A stretch of 64,000 nucleotides of DNA from Phycicoccus sp. Soil748 (GTDB taxonomy: Bacteria; Actinomycetota; Actinomycetes; Actinomycetales; Dermatophilaceae): NCBI RefSeq assembly GCF_001428025.1, contig NZ_LMSC01000007.1, positions 237,555 to 301,554 of the forward strand, in the 5' to 3' direction. The notes under the pieces are model-generated. The model was not told the origin of the DNA and did no database searches. It saw nothing but the letters and a program-made list of their open reading frames with translations. Made by a program: the position numbers and the translations under genes. Below are positions 35,516 to 43,513 of this stretch, piece by piece; the stretch's first letter is position 1; the number at the start of each line of letters is the position of its first letter.

Positions 35516-36853
35516 ATGCGTCGTTTGGGGTGGCCGGCACTGATCGCCGCTGCTGGAGTCATCGGTGGCTATGTGGCGGTGGGCCCGTTGGCTGTCCCGC
35601 TCGTTGGCTTCGCTGTCGCCGCGCTCGTCTTCGTCATCGGCCCGCGCACCCTCATCGCCGGTATCGGTATCGCGTCGGGGCTCGTGGTCGCAGAGGCGCT
35701 ACCCGTCATCGCCTCCGTCGGGCCGGTGGACTTGCGCTTCACCGACGCGGCAGTCGTCTATGTGGCGGCCGCCGCCGCAGTCAGAGGCACCAAGCCGGCG
35801 ACCATGCACCCAAGCGTGCGCGCCCTCACGCTGGCGATGGTCGGCTGGGGTCTGGTCCGCACGAACTTTGACCCCGGCGTCGTGTCCTTCATCCGGGTGC
35901 TCGAGCCGCTGCTGCTGGCGTGGTCGCTGCCCCGTCTGGTTGATGAGCGCCGCATGTGGTCGACCGCAGCCGTCGTCGGGGCCGCCGTAGTGCTGACTGC
36001 CCCCTTCGTCACCGTCGGTGACGTTCTCGCGGTGCAGAACCACGGCGATGCCCGCCTCGCAGGGTATGCCGGAGGGCCGAACCAGCTCGGCTCCATCGCC
36101 GCCATGTTGTTGCTCGTCGGGTGGCTCCGCACCGGGCTACGGCGCTGGGCGCTCCTCGGGGTGGGCGCCCTAGGGCTGTTCTACTGCCGATCCATCTCCT
36201 CGATGGTCGCCGCCGCCCTCGGGCTGCTGGTCGTGCAGGGGCTCTCTGGATCGACGCTGCGCAGGGCGCGTCCCTTTGCGCCATTGCTCGCTGTGATCGG
36301 CGCCGTGGCGGTCGTGGTGTTCGGCCCGCGCCTTCGCAGCGACGCGGGGCAGACGCTGCACATCCATGCCAACCTCGCATCGGCCACTGGGGGTGTGCTG
36401 GAAGCGGTGAACCCGTTCGTCGGGGCGGGGTGGCAGCGACTGCCAGTCGGCCTGACCTCGATCAACAGCCTCCACGCCCTCTATCTCGACTGGCTGGCCT
36501 ACCTGGGCGGCGTGGGGCTGCTACTGCTCATAGCTTGGATGGTTGCGCTCTTCCGAAGGGCGGGTAGCCCTGTCAGCAGGGCCGTGGTCGTGATGGTGGG
36601 TGTGTGGTTCCTCACCACGGGTGCGTTCCCATGCCCTGCGTGGGCTCTGCTGGGGCTGGTCCTGGCGACGACTCGAACGGTCGCGCCAGGTGCCGAGCTG
36701 GCGCTTCAGCAGGTAGCCCGGGAGAGCGACCGTAACCACCTGGGAGGTGCCGGTGGAGGGGGCTGCGATGCCGACCTTGACGACGCTCCCGGCCGGAGTG
36801 AAGGCCACCAGGCCCGGGCCAGGGAAAACGTAGGTCTTCGCGTTCGACGTTAG
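35516..36853 (+). CDS. Wzy/O-antigen ligase-like membrane protein with altered C-terminus
   Basis: A 445-residue polytopic protein with about ten to twelve hydrophobic segments up to residue 395. Loop sequences GYAGGPNQLGSIAAMLLL and TSINSLHALYLDWLAYLGG are typical of Wzy polymerases and WaaL-type ligases, with a conserved His before the late helix. GGGAGGA precedes the ATG at 35516. The membrane part ends near ALLGLVLATTRTV; the remaining 50 or so residues are polar, Gly/Asp/Arg-rich and are antisense to a coding-like fragment at about 36690-36930. The natural end has probably been lost by a rearrangement. It is likely to polymerise repeat units made by the cluster. Confidence 0.78.
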   Translation: MRRLGWPALIAAAGVIGGYVAVGPLAVPLVGFAVAALVFVIGPRTLIAGIGIASGLVVAEALPVIASVGPVDLRFTDAAVVYVAAAAAVRGTKPATMHPSVRALTLAMVGWGLVRTNFDPGVVSFIRVLEPLLLAWSLPRLVDERRMWSTAAVVGAAVVLTAPFVTVGDVLAVQNHGDARLAGYAGGPNQLGSIAAMLLLVGWLRTGLRRWALLGVGALGLFYCRSISSMVAAALGLLVVQGLSGSTLRRARPFAPLLAVIGAVAVVVFGPRLRSDAGQTLHIHANLASATGGVLEAVNPFVGAGWQRLPVGLTSINSLHALYLDWLAYLGGVGLLLLIAWMVALFRRAGSPVSRAVVVMVGVWFLTTGAFPCPAWALLGLVLATTRTVAPGAELALQQVARESDRNHLGGAGGGGCDADLDDAPGRSEGHQARARENVGLRVRR

Positions 36854-36930
36854 GCCTGTGCGCGCGGTCGACGCGAAGATGTCGTCCTCGCCAGCCGCGA
36901 CTCCGATCCCGAGCGTCGGGCCGGCCGCCA
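36690..36930 (-). pseudogene. Gene fragment, antisense to the wzy-like 3' end
   Basis: On the minus strand this stretch reads with strong G/C third positions and protein-like sequence: GPTLGIGVAAGEDDIFAST, TGLTSNAKTYVFPGPGLVAF and IAAPSTGTSQVVTVALPGYL. The sense ends near 36690, where the frame becomes the antisense of the wzy-like gene, and near 36930, where it becomes the antisense of the next fragment. There is no start codon with a binding site. It looks like an internal or terminal piece of an exported or surface protein moved here; boundaries are approximate. Confidence 0.45.
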
Positions 36931-37404
36931 CCGGCCGATTCTTCGGCATCCGCAAGGCGGGCACCGCCGCCTCCACCGACTGCAACGTCACCATCCTCGA
37001 CACCTTCGGCGCTACCGCCGGGTCAGACAACACCGTCACCGGCTGCCCAGCCGCGACACTGGTACGGCGCTCCCGGCGTCGTTCTCCGCGCACGCATCTA
37101 GCCAGAACGTAACCTTCGTCGGCAACCACTACTCGATCGCCACCGTCAACGCCAACACCTCGGCGGCCGTCTTCGGTCGGGACGGCGCCGTGATCCCGGC
37201 ACGCAAGGAGATCACCCGGGCCGGCATCACCTGTCGCGGCGTGCTTGCCCGGGTCTCTGGCATCGACGCCAAAACGATCGCCGCCACGACACCCAACACG
37301 GTGCCCACCGGCAAGACCGCATCATCCTCGGGGCGGTCGTGCAGTCCGGGCCCGTCAGCGGCATCACCGCCGGTGTTCGGCTTGCCACCGCTCTATGCAA
37401 CTGA
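36930..37404 (+). pseudogene. Broken gene with two frameshifts
   Basis: Coding-like sequence in three successive frames. Frame 1 reads RFFGIRKAGTAASTDCNVTI then DTFGATAGSDNTVTGCPA to about 37050. Frame 2 continues GTALPASFSAHASSQNVTFV, GNHYSIATVNANTSAAVFGR and ITRAGITCRGVLARVSGIDA to about 37315. Frame 3 ends RIILGAVVQSGPVSGITAGV then RLATALCN and a stop at 37402-37404. Third-position G/C is strong throughout, so this was a real gene, now with two indels. The short hydrophobic beta-like units suggest an extracellular repeat protein, but no family is recognised. No start is visible. Confidence 0.6.
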
Positions 37405-37416
37405 GCTCGATGTCAG

Positions 37417-37429
37417 CCGAACGGTTGAG
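37417..37429 (+). promoter_or_regulatory. Recurrent motif CCGAACGGTTGAG, copy 4
   Basis: CCGAACGGTTGAG, one base different from copies 1 and 2, lying just after the broken gene and 150 bases before the ATG of the Tat-type secreted protein. The intervening DNA is clearly AT-richer than the surroundings, as expected of a promoter region. Confidence 0.4.
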
Positions 37430-37579
37430 GTTTGAGGGCAGTAATCGGTGTAAAACGGTCGCAATGCCGCATTCACTTTAAGAAACATTTACCAAAATCA
37501 AGGCATTGCTTGACCTGAATGGTTAGTTTCCTGGTCAACCGCTAAGCACAGGGGCTTGGCGCTTTCGGCAGGGGGCAGC

Positions 37580-38362
37580 ATGTTCAAGGATGAGTCGGCC
37601 GCAGAGAAGTCTGCGCCGGGGGGCCGGGAGATCGACCGTCGAGCGATCACCAAGGGTGTGGCCTGGACGGTGCCCGTGGTCATTGTCGCCACGGCGGCCC
37701 CTGCGGCGGCGGCGTCCGGGAGCGTGTCGATCCAGTCCGTGGCTGCCACCTACGTGCCTGCCAGTGCCAGCGGAGACGCCTCCATCACCTTGGTTGTCTC
37801 GGTCAAGAGCACCGGGAGGGACAACACGATCTCTTTCAGTGGCCTCGCGCAAGGTGCGAATCCGGCCCTCACATTCACGCAGCCGCAGTCATACACCCTA
37901 GGGATCGAGACCAAGTCCTTCACGATGACGACGGGCGCCTCCCCCTCCATACAACCTACGGCCTCTAACCTGCGTTACTCGACGAATACGGTGGCGGCTC
38001 CTGACTATCCCGTGACGGTGGACGCAGTAACGGCTCTCTCCTCGCCTACTCCCATCTCGGTCACGACAGCGAGCTCCACGAGGCGAACCTTCACGTTCAA
38101 CTTCAGTGCGCTCAGGAACAGCAACAGCAAGCTCACGATCACTAGCGTGGTCACGGCTGGTCTCAAGCAAAACGGGTCTGGCGGTCCGTCCTCTACCTGG
38201 CCGAACAGCGCTGTCACCCGAAATGACATTGGGACCGGAGTCAGCGTCACCCTGACCCAGCCGGCCCCGGCGCCTCCCAGCCAGAACCTGAACTGGGCCC
38301 AGACTGTTGTTACGGGTGCTCTCGACAACGTGCCTTTCAGCTACACGGTGAACGGCAGCTAA
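37580..38362 (+). CDS. Exported protein with Tat-like signal, unknown function
   Basis: A 260-residue protein. Residues 18-50 carry a twin-arginine-like signal: IDRRAITKGVAWTVPVVIVA followed by TAAPAAAASG. The mature part is a Ser/Thr-rich, beta-type sequence (SVSIQSVAATYVPASAS, TFTFNFSALRNSNSKLTITS) with no cysteine, ending in FSYTVNGS, and without a sorting signal or membrane anchor. GGGGG precedes the ATG. It ends one base before the convergent PqqD-like gene. It is the only exported product next to the HprK-like/PqqD/nucleotidyltransferase set and is a candidate client of that set, which is inference from position only. Confidence 0.78.
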   Translation: MFKDESAAEKSAPGGREIDRRAITKGVAWTVPVVIVATAAPAAAASGSVSIQSVAATYVPASASGDASITLVVSVKSTGRDNTISFSGLAQGANPALTFTQPQSYTLGIETKSFTMTTGASPSIQPTASNLRYSTNTVAAPDYPVTVDAVTALSSPTPISVTTASSTRRTFTFNFSALRNSNSKLTITSVVTAGLKQNGSGGPSSTWPNSAVTRNDIGTGVSVTLTQPAPAPPSQNLNWAQTVVTGALDNVPFSYTVNGS

Positions 38363-38644
38363 TCACTGCCGCCTTGTAACGAGGCCGTGCGCTTGCATGG
38401 CCTCGAGGGTCATCGCCAGCGCGTCGGAAGGAAGCGCCGAGCTATGGCCCCTCGGCGGCTCCGCCGCGAGTGACCTCTCGACCGATACGGCTTCGTCCAT
38501 GCCAAGTGCGCGCCAAACTCTGGAGGCGTTCTCAGACAGGAGCACAGGCTTGGTGCACCAGGGATTTCGCAGGTCGAGGACGATGACTCTCTCCCCATCG
38601 TCAACGAACGCAACACCATCAGCGCGCGACCAGATGCGCGACAT
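38363..38644 (-). CDS. PqqD-like small protein (first copy)
   Basis: A 93-residue protein with the PqqD-fold pattern: GVAFVDDGERVIVLDLRNP, then PVLLSENASRVWRALG and a C-terminal segment AMTLEAMQAHGLVTRR. PqqD-like domains bind leader peptides in many peptide-modification systems and also occur in HprK-related exopolysaccharide-linked systems. The ATG at 38644 lies seven bases before the end of the nucleotidyltransferase gene upstream, so it is the fourth gene of a minus-strand unit. Confidence 0.78.
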   Translation of the reverse strand: MSRIWSRADGVAFVDDGERVIVLDLRNPWCTKPVLLSENASRVWRALGMDEAVSVERSLAAEPPRGHSSALPSDALAMTLEAMQAHGLVTRRQ

Positions 38645-38650
38645 CGCTAC

Positions 38651-39586
38651 CTACCTGCCCTCGGCCCGGCGCGCGGCGTTGACGCCGCGACGCAGGTGAG
38701 GAAGGGCGCGTCTCCAGCGCTTACGAAGAAGGCGCGTCGTGTTTCGCGAGGAGCGTGGCACGTCCGGATGGCTGCTGTACAACGCATCGGTGGGAGGAAG
38801 TAGCGCTCGCAGAACCAACCGGGGCTTGGCGCTCCACTTCGCGTTACGGACTTCGATCATCCATAGGGTCGTGGGGACACTGCCATCGCCGGTGCGGACC
38901 CGCCACCGGCGCAGAAGCTCGTGATCGGGCGACGGGCCCTGGGGCGCAGTTATCTCCAGTTCCTCCAAGACCGGACGAAGCGTCTCGGCGCTTCCGGTCG
39001 CAGCTGCCAATGCGGCGAGGTCATGTGAGGCAGGCGCTCCACGGCCGCGTAGTGATTGGGTGACGAACTGCAGGTCTGGAGCTGTGTGGGCCAGGTGGGG
39101 GTCGCGCAGAGCGTGCAGCGCGACGATCGCTGCCTGACCGAGGTAGTCCGCGCACGGGACCGGCCAGTGCGCGACATTTAGAGAGGTGTGCCGTGTCCAC
39201 AGCTCTTCAAAGACGACGTCGTCTGGTGCGAGGAAGCCGGGGAAGTTGAAGTGAATATCGATGTCGCATGGCCACTCGTCGTGGATGTAATGGATGGAGT
39301 GGTCAAAGAGATACTGAGACGCGTGCACAAAGCGGGTCTCGGCGGTCTTCCGTAGCCGCCGTCGCCAGCCACTGTGCTCCATTGCAGGCCCTAGGCGCTC
39401 GAGGCCCCCCGGCTCGCAAAGCACGTCCACGTCAGTGGACACGCGCGGCGGCCGTGCGCCAAGCGCCACCGCGGTCGGCCCCTTGATGAACAGTATTCGG
39501 ACGCCCTGGAGCTCCGCGAGCCGCGCCACCAGGGCATGTGCCAGAGGCACCGCCTCGGACAGTCGCAGCTCGGCGGTCTCAGCCAA
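38651..39586 (-). CDS. Nucleotidyltransferase family protein (NTP_transf_5-like)
   Basis: A 311-residue protein resembling the uncharacterised nucleotidyltransferases of PF14907. The motif ILFIKGPTAVALGARPPRVS leads into STDVDVLC, the D-x-D metal site, near residue 52. It then has HYIHDEWPCDIDIHFNFPGF and a helical C-terminal half ending in a basic tail ([17 protein letters not shown]). The family is often next to PqqD-like and HprK-like genes; its substrate is unknown. The start is a TTG at 39586 overlapping the second PqqD gene by eight bases; GTG at about 39550 is an alternative. Confidence 0.75.
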   Translation of the reverse strand: MAETAELRLSEAVPLAHALVARLAELQGVRILFIKGPTAVALGARPPRVSTDVDVLCEPGGLERLGPAMEHSGWRRRLRKTAETRFVHASQYLFDHSIHYIHDEWPCDIDIHFNFPGFLAPDDVVFEELWTRHTSLNVAHWPVPCADYLGQAAIVALHALRDPHLAHTAPDLQFVTQSLRGRGAPASHDLAALAAATGSAETLRPVLEELEITAPQGPSPDHELLRRWRVRTGDGSVPTTLWMIEVRNAKWSAKPRLVLRALLPPTDALYSSHPDVPRSSRNTTRLLRKRWRRALPHLRRGVNAARRAEGR

Positions 39587-39839
39587 GCTCGACCAGCCCC
39601 TGCTGCTGCAACGCCTGGAGCGCGGCCTCGGTCATCTCCGTCGCACTGTGGCCAGTGGGCGGGTGGCCGAACCGGTCGGTGAGGTCGACCGTCAGCTCGT
39701 CGACGTCGCGCCAGTCCCCGGTCAGCTCGAGCAACGTCGTGCCGATGGCCGACAGCCGGATGACCTGGCGCCCGAGCAGCACCACCGACTCCCCGTCGCG
39801 GACCACCTCGTCGTGCACGGGGACCCTGCGGGCCCTCAC
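39579..39839 (-). CDS. PqqD-like small protein (second copy)
   Basis: An 86-residue protein with PqqD-like layout: HDEVVRDGESVVLLGRQVIR then LSAIGTTLLELTGDWRDVDE and a C-terminal helix (EAALQALQQQGLVELG). The GTG at 39839 overlaps the stop of the HprK-like gene in GTGA, and its own stop overlaps the nucleotidyltransferase start. Two PqqD-like proteins in one operon suggests that one serves the kinase and the other the nucleotidyltransferase, but that is a guess. Confidence 0.75.
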   Translation of the reverse strand: MRARRVPVHDEVVRDGESVVLLGRQVIRLSAIGTTLLELTGDWRDVDELTVDLTDRFGHPPTGHSATEMTEAALQALQQQGLVELG

Positions 39840-40663
39840 GCGCCCGTCTCCAGCCAGCCATCCAGCAGAGGGGCGAGGTGCTCGGCCTCGCGGTAGGTCA
39901 CCCGCATCACACCGCCGACGCCGTCGCACAGGGCAGCCATTCGCTGCATCGGCTTCTCCATTTCCGGCAGGTGCGAGGTCTCAGGGGTGAGCGCGGCGAT
40001 CGCATCGAGCGTCGGGATCTGCTCCACGGCCGGGGGACCGGCATACCCGTCCTGTCGGTCGAGCAGGACGATCGCGGCGAGCGTCGCCTGCGGCGCGGGC
40101 GCCAGGACCCCGAGCTCGAGCGGGTCGGTCTCGTCCTTCCACGGGCCGGCCGGCTCGCGCCGTACCGAGAGCGGCTTGGGATAGGGGAGCACGGTGTCGT
40201 CGGCGGTCACGGCCACCGTCTCGTCCGAGACGTATCCGCGCCCGACGCCCAGGGTGCGTACGAGGGTGGTCTTGCCTGTGCCTCCTGGGCCCACAAGGGC
40301 GACGACGGCACCGGTCTCAGGAGACTGGATCCCAGCGGCGTGAAGCATCACCACACGACCCTTTTGGGCATCGATGGCCGCTCGGGTGACTGCCTGGGTG
40401 ATGAGCTGCATCAGGTCGGGCAGCACGGACCCCGTCACGACGCCGGCGTCCAGGTCGGCACCGGTCTCGCTGGAGTCGTCATGGGTCACGAACACCCGGG
40501 CATCGGCCCCGTCATGGTCGGTGCCCGCACACAGGTGCCACACGCGCTCGATCTCGGCGATCGCCGCATCCGCCCGGTTGCCGTCGACCTGGACCGCCAC
40601 GCTCGCCCCAAGGGCGACCAAACGGATCGTGCGGGCCCTCGGGTGATCGGATGAACTTGCCAC
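39836..40663 (-). CDS. HprK-related kinase-like ATP-binding protein
   Basis: A 275-residue protein with an HPr-kinase-type P-loop domain. An N-terminal part of about 100 residues precedes VVMLHAAGI and the Walker A GPGGTGKTT (residues 125-133). It continues GRGYVSDETVAVTADD and PYPKPLSVRREPAGPW, which follow the HprK fold. It lacks the N-terminal HprK domain and there is no HPr nearby, as in HprK-related proteins linked to polysaccharide or peptide-modification loci. The GTG at 40663 starts it. It heads a four-gene minus-strand unit and is divergent from the Wzz/BY-kinase gene. Confidence 0.82.
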   Translation of the reverse strand: MASSSDHPRARTIRLVALGASVAVQVDGNRADAAIAEIERVWHLCAGTDHDGADARVFVTHDDSSETGADLDAGVVTGSVLPDLMQLITQAVTRAAIDAQKGRVVMLHAAGIQSPETGAVVALVGPGGTGKTTLVRTLGVGRGYVSDETVAVTADDTVLPYPKPLSVRREPAGPWKDETDPLELGVLAPAPQATLAAIVLLDRQDGYAGPPAVEQIPTLDAIAALTPETSHLPEMEKPMQRMAALCDGVGGVMRVTYREAEHLAPLLDGWLETGA

Positions 40664-40753
40664 ATCCCGACCCTAAGGGAGCAGAGGGACAGTTAGCCTC
40701 CTTTCGCTGCAGTTCGCCCTGCCCGGGCGCTTTTCTTAGGGGACACACCAGCC

Positions 40754-42187
40754 GTGGAACTCACCGACTACCTGCGCGTTGCCCGCACCTACTGGCGAGG
40801 CCTGGTGGCATTCATGCTGCTGGGGGTCGCCGTGGCAGGTGGGTTGAGCCTCGTCACGCCGAAGGTCTACCAGGCCGACGCGAGCGGCTTCGTCAGCGCC
40901 GGCGCCAGCAGCAACCCCGGCGAGGCGTCCGTGGGTGACTCCCTCGCCAAGTCGCGCGCCACGTCATACGTAGACCTGGCCAAGAGCCGGGCCACGGCGC
41001 AGGACGTCATCAACACGCTCGGCCTCGGCGCCCAGCCGGCCGGCCTGATCGGCAGCATCACCGTCACGCAGCCTGTCGACACCGTGCTGCTCAAGATCAG
41101 CGCACGGGCCGCGACGCCGCGCGGGGCGCAGCAGCTCGCGGACGCCTGGGTGGCCGCCCTGGCCCGTCAGGTGCAGGCAGTCGAGAACCCGACCGGCAAG
41201 GCCGCGCAGGCCCTGCGCGTCGTGCCGATCGAGTCTGCTGCCCTGCCGGCCAGCCCGGTGTCACCGAACACCCGCCGCAACCTCGCCCTCGGCTTCGTGC
41301 TCGGGCTGATGCTGGGCCTGGGCTACGCGCTGCTGCGCAGCCAGCTCGACCGGCGCGTCCGTGAGCCGGAGGTGGTCGAGCGGGACTTCGGCGTCACCGT
41401 GGCCGGTGCCATCCCGGAGACGTCCGCCCTCGTGCGCAAGAAGGGCGGCCTGGTGCCCCTCGTCGTGGCCGGGACGAGCAAGGAGAAGGACCCGGTGCAC
41501 TCGGCCGAGTCGTTCCTCAAGCTGCGCACCAACCTGCAGTTCATGGACATCGACAACCCGCCGCGGATCATCGTCATCACCAGCCCGCTCCCCGGCGACG
41601 GCAAGTCGACCGTGGCGATGAACCTCGCGGCCGCGCTGTCGATGTCGGACCGTCGCGTCGTGCTCATCGACGGCGACCTGCGCCGCCCTGTCGTGGCCGA
41701 GAGCTTCGGGCTCATCGAGGGCCTCGGCCTCACGGACGTGCTCATCGGCAGCGTGGAGTTCGAGGAGGTCGTGCAGCAGGTGGGCGGCCTGCCCAACCTG
41801 TCGGTGCTCGCCGCCGGCCGGGTGCCCCCGAACCCCAGCGAGATGCTCGGCTCGAAGGCCATGCGACGACTGCTCGAGGGACTGGGGGAGACCTACACGG
41901 TTATCGTCGACGCCCCGCCGCTGCTCCCGGTGACCGATGCCGCGGTGCTGACCGCCTCGGCCGACGGTGCCCTGGTCGTCGTGAGCGCCGGGCACACGCT
42001 CGACACCCAGCTGCGGGACGCGCTCGCCAACCTCGCCACCGTCAACGGCCACACGCTCGGCGTCGTGCTCAACCGCGTCTCGCCGAAGAGCTCGAGTGCC
42101 GGCTACTACAGCGGGAACTACGGACCGTTGCAGGAGACCCCTCAGCGAGCGGTCCGGTCCGAGGCCGGCACGGCAGCGACTCGCTAA
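40754..42187 (+). CDS. Polysaccharide co-polymerase / tyrosine autokinase fusion (Wzz-BY-kinase)
   Basis: A 477-residue protein joining a Wzz-type chain-length domain to a cytoplasmic BY-kinase. The first membrane helix is at about residues 17-36 (GLVAFMLLGVAVAGGLSLV) and the second at about 176-196 (LALGFVLGLMLGLGYALL). The kinase has Walker A SPLPGDGKST near residue 278, Walker A' VLIDGDLRRP and Walker B VIVDAPP. The tail holds a small Tyr cluster (SAGYYSGNYGP), the probable autophosphorylation sites. It should regulate chain length of the polysaccharide made by the upstream cluster. The start is a GTG at 40754. Confidence 0.92.
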   Translation: MELTDYLRVARTYWRGLVAFMLLGVAVAGGLSLVTPKVYQADASGFVSAGASSNPGEASVGDSLAKSRATSYVDLAKSRATAQDVINTLGLGAQPAGLIGSITVTQPVDTVLLKISARAATPRGAQQLADAWVAALARQVQAVENPTGKAAQALRVVPIESAALPASPVSPNTRRNLALGFVLGLMLGLGYALLRSQLDRRVREPEVVERDFGVTVAGAIPETSALVRKKGGLVPLVVAGTSKEKDPVHSAESFLKLRTNLQFMDIDNPPRIIVITSPLPGDGKSTVAMNLAAALSMSDRRVVLIDGDLRRPVVAESFGLIEGLGLTDVLIGSVEFEEVVQQVGGLPNLSVLAAGRVPPNPSEMLGSKAMRRLLEGLGETYTVIVDAPPLLPVTDAAVLTASADGALVVVSAGHTLDTQLRDALANLATVNGHTLGVVLNRVSPKSSSAGYYSGNYGPLQETPQRAVRSEAGTAATR

Positions 42188-42486
42188 CTCATCGCGCGCA
42201 CCCTGTCAGCTGGCCCTTGGGCGGTCTACCTACCAGCGGCTGCCGGCTGGACCGGTTTGGCCGATCCCGTGCAACGCTCGGTGAGACCGAAGGAGATGCG
42301 ATCGTGCTCGACGACGACCCCGTCCTGGGCGCGCACCGACCACAGGCAGACGGGACACTGGTTACGCGGGGGCATGGGCGGAAACGTACGGGCGACTCGG
42401 TCAGCAGTCGGTCAAGATTGCGTCTGGGATCGGTTGGGTGACTGCCGAGGGGGCGACTGACGGAGTGGGGCCATAGTCTCGGACCC
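42188..42486. other. Intergenic region after the Wzz/BY-kinase gene
   Basis: About 299 bp with no supported gene. Short open frames exist, one with GAAGGAG before an ATG near 42297, but codon use and sequence do not look coding and no family is recognised. No terminator hairpin or promoter was clearly identified. Confidence 0.5.
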
Positions 42487-43455
42487 ATGCTCGCCGCCTA
42501 CGCCTCCAGCCAGTCCGCCGACGACCCGCTCTCCGGCCTCGAGGTGGGCGAGCGGCCCGACCCCGAGCCCCGCGAGGGCTGGACCACCGTCTCGCTGCGC
42601 GCCTCCGGCCTCAACCACCACGACGTGTGGTCGCTGCGCGGGGTGGGCCTCCCGGCCGACCGCCTCCCGATGGTCCTCGGCTGTGACGGCGCCGGCGTCG
42701 ACCCCGATGGCAACGAGGTCATCGTCCACGCGGTCATCCCCAGCGACGGCTGGCGCGGCGACGAGACCCTCGACCCCCGCCGCACCCTGCTGTCCGAGCT
42801 GCACGACGGCACGCTGGCCCAGAAGGTCAGCGTGCCCGTCGGCAACCTCGTCCCCAAGCCCGAGGGTCTGTCGTGGGAGCACGCGGCCTGCCTGTCCACC
42901 GCGTGGCTCACCGCCTACCGGATGCTGTTCACCAACGCCGCCCTCACGCCGGGCGCGACCGTGCTGGTCCAGGGCGCGGGCGGCGGTGTGGCCACCGCCC
43001 TCGTGCAGCTCGGCAACGCCGCTGGATACCGCATGTGGGTGACCACGCGCGACGAGGAGAAGGGGCGCCGGGCCGTCGAGATCGGCGCCGACCGTGCGTT
43101 CGGCAGCGGCGAGCGCCTGCCGGCCCGGGTCGACGCCGTCATGGAGACCGTCGGCGCCGCGACCTGGTCGCACTCGGTCAACTCGCTCAACCCCGGCGGC
43201 ACCATCGTCATCTCCGGCGCCACCTCGGGCGACGCCCCGGCCAAGGCCGAGCTGACGAAGATCTTCTTCAAGCAGCTGCGCGTGGTCGGCTCCACGATGG
43301 GCACGCGGGGCGAGCTCGAGCGGCTCGCGCAGTTCGTCGCGCACCGGGGTATCGAGCCGGTGGTCGACTCGGTCATGCCCCTGGCGCAGGCGCGGGACGG
43401 GTTCGCGAAGATGGCCGCCGGCGACGTCTTCGGCAAGATCGTCTTCACCGTCTGA
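42487..43455 (+). CDS. Zinc-binding dehydrogenase family oxidoreductase (MDR)
   Basis: A 322-residue medium-chain dehydrogenase/reductase. GROES-like half: LRASGLNHHDVWSLRG and VLGCDGAGVDPDG; cofactor half: LVQGAGGGVATALVQLGNAA and the downstream VMETVGAATW, SLNPGGTIVISGATSG. The cysteine-rich structural zinc loop is absent, so it belongs with the quinone-oxidoreductase-like members. It is a single-gene unit; the substrate is unknown. Confidence 0.88.
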   Translation: MLAAYASSQSADDPLSGLEVGERPDPEPREGWTTVSLRASGLNHHDVWSLRGVGLPADRLPMVLGCDGAGVDPDGNEVIVHAVIPSDGWRGDETLDPRRTLLSELHDGTLAQKVSVPVGNLVPKPEGLSWEHAACLSTAWLTAYRMLFTNAALTPGATVLVQGAGGGVATALVQLGNAAGYRMWVTTRDEEKGRRAVEIGADRAFGSGERLPARVDAVMETVGAATWSHSVNSLNPGGTIVISGATSGDAPAKAELTKIFFKQLRVVGSTMGTRGELERLAQFVAHRGIEPVVDSVMPLAQARDGFAKMAAGDVFGKIVFTV

Positions 43456-43513
43456 CCGGCGCGACGGGCGGGGACGGCCAACGCGTGGCGCGGGCCGCCC
43501 GCGGGTGGCGCGG

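Noticed and set aside
36521..37129. A 202-codon minus-strand frame taken as one intact gene.
   Set aside because: Only the middle part (about 36690-36930) looks coding; the rest is antisense to the wzy-like gene and to another coding-like fragment, and no ribosome binding site supports the start.
42297..42471. Short + strand frame with GAAGGAG upstream in the gap after the Wzz/BY-kinase gene.
   Set aside because: Codon third positions are not G/C-biased as in neighbouring genes, and the translated sequence has no recognisable feature.
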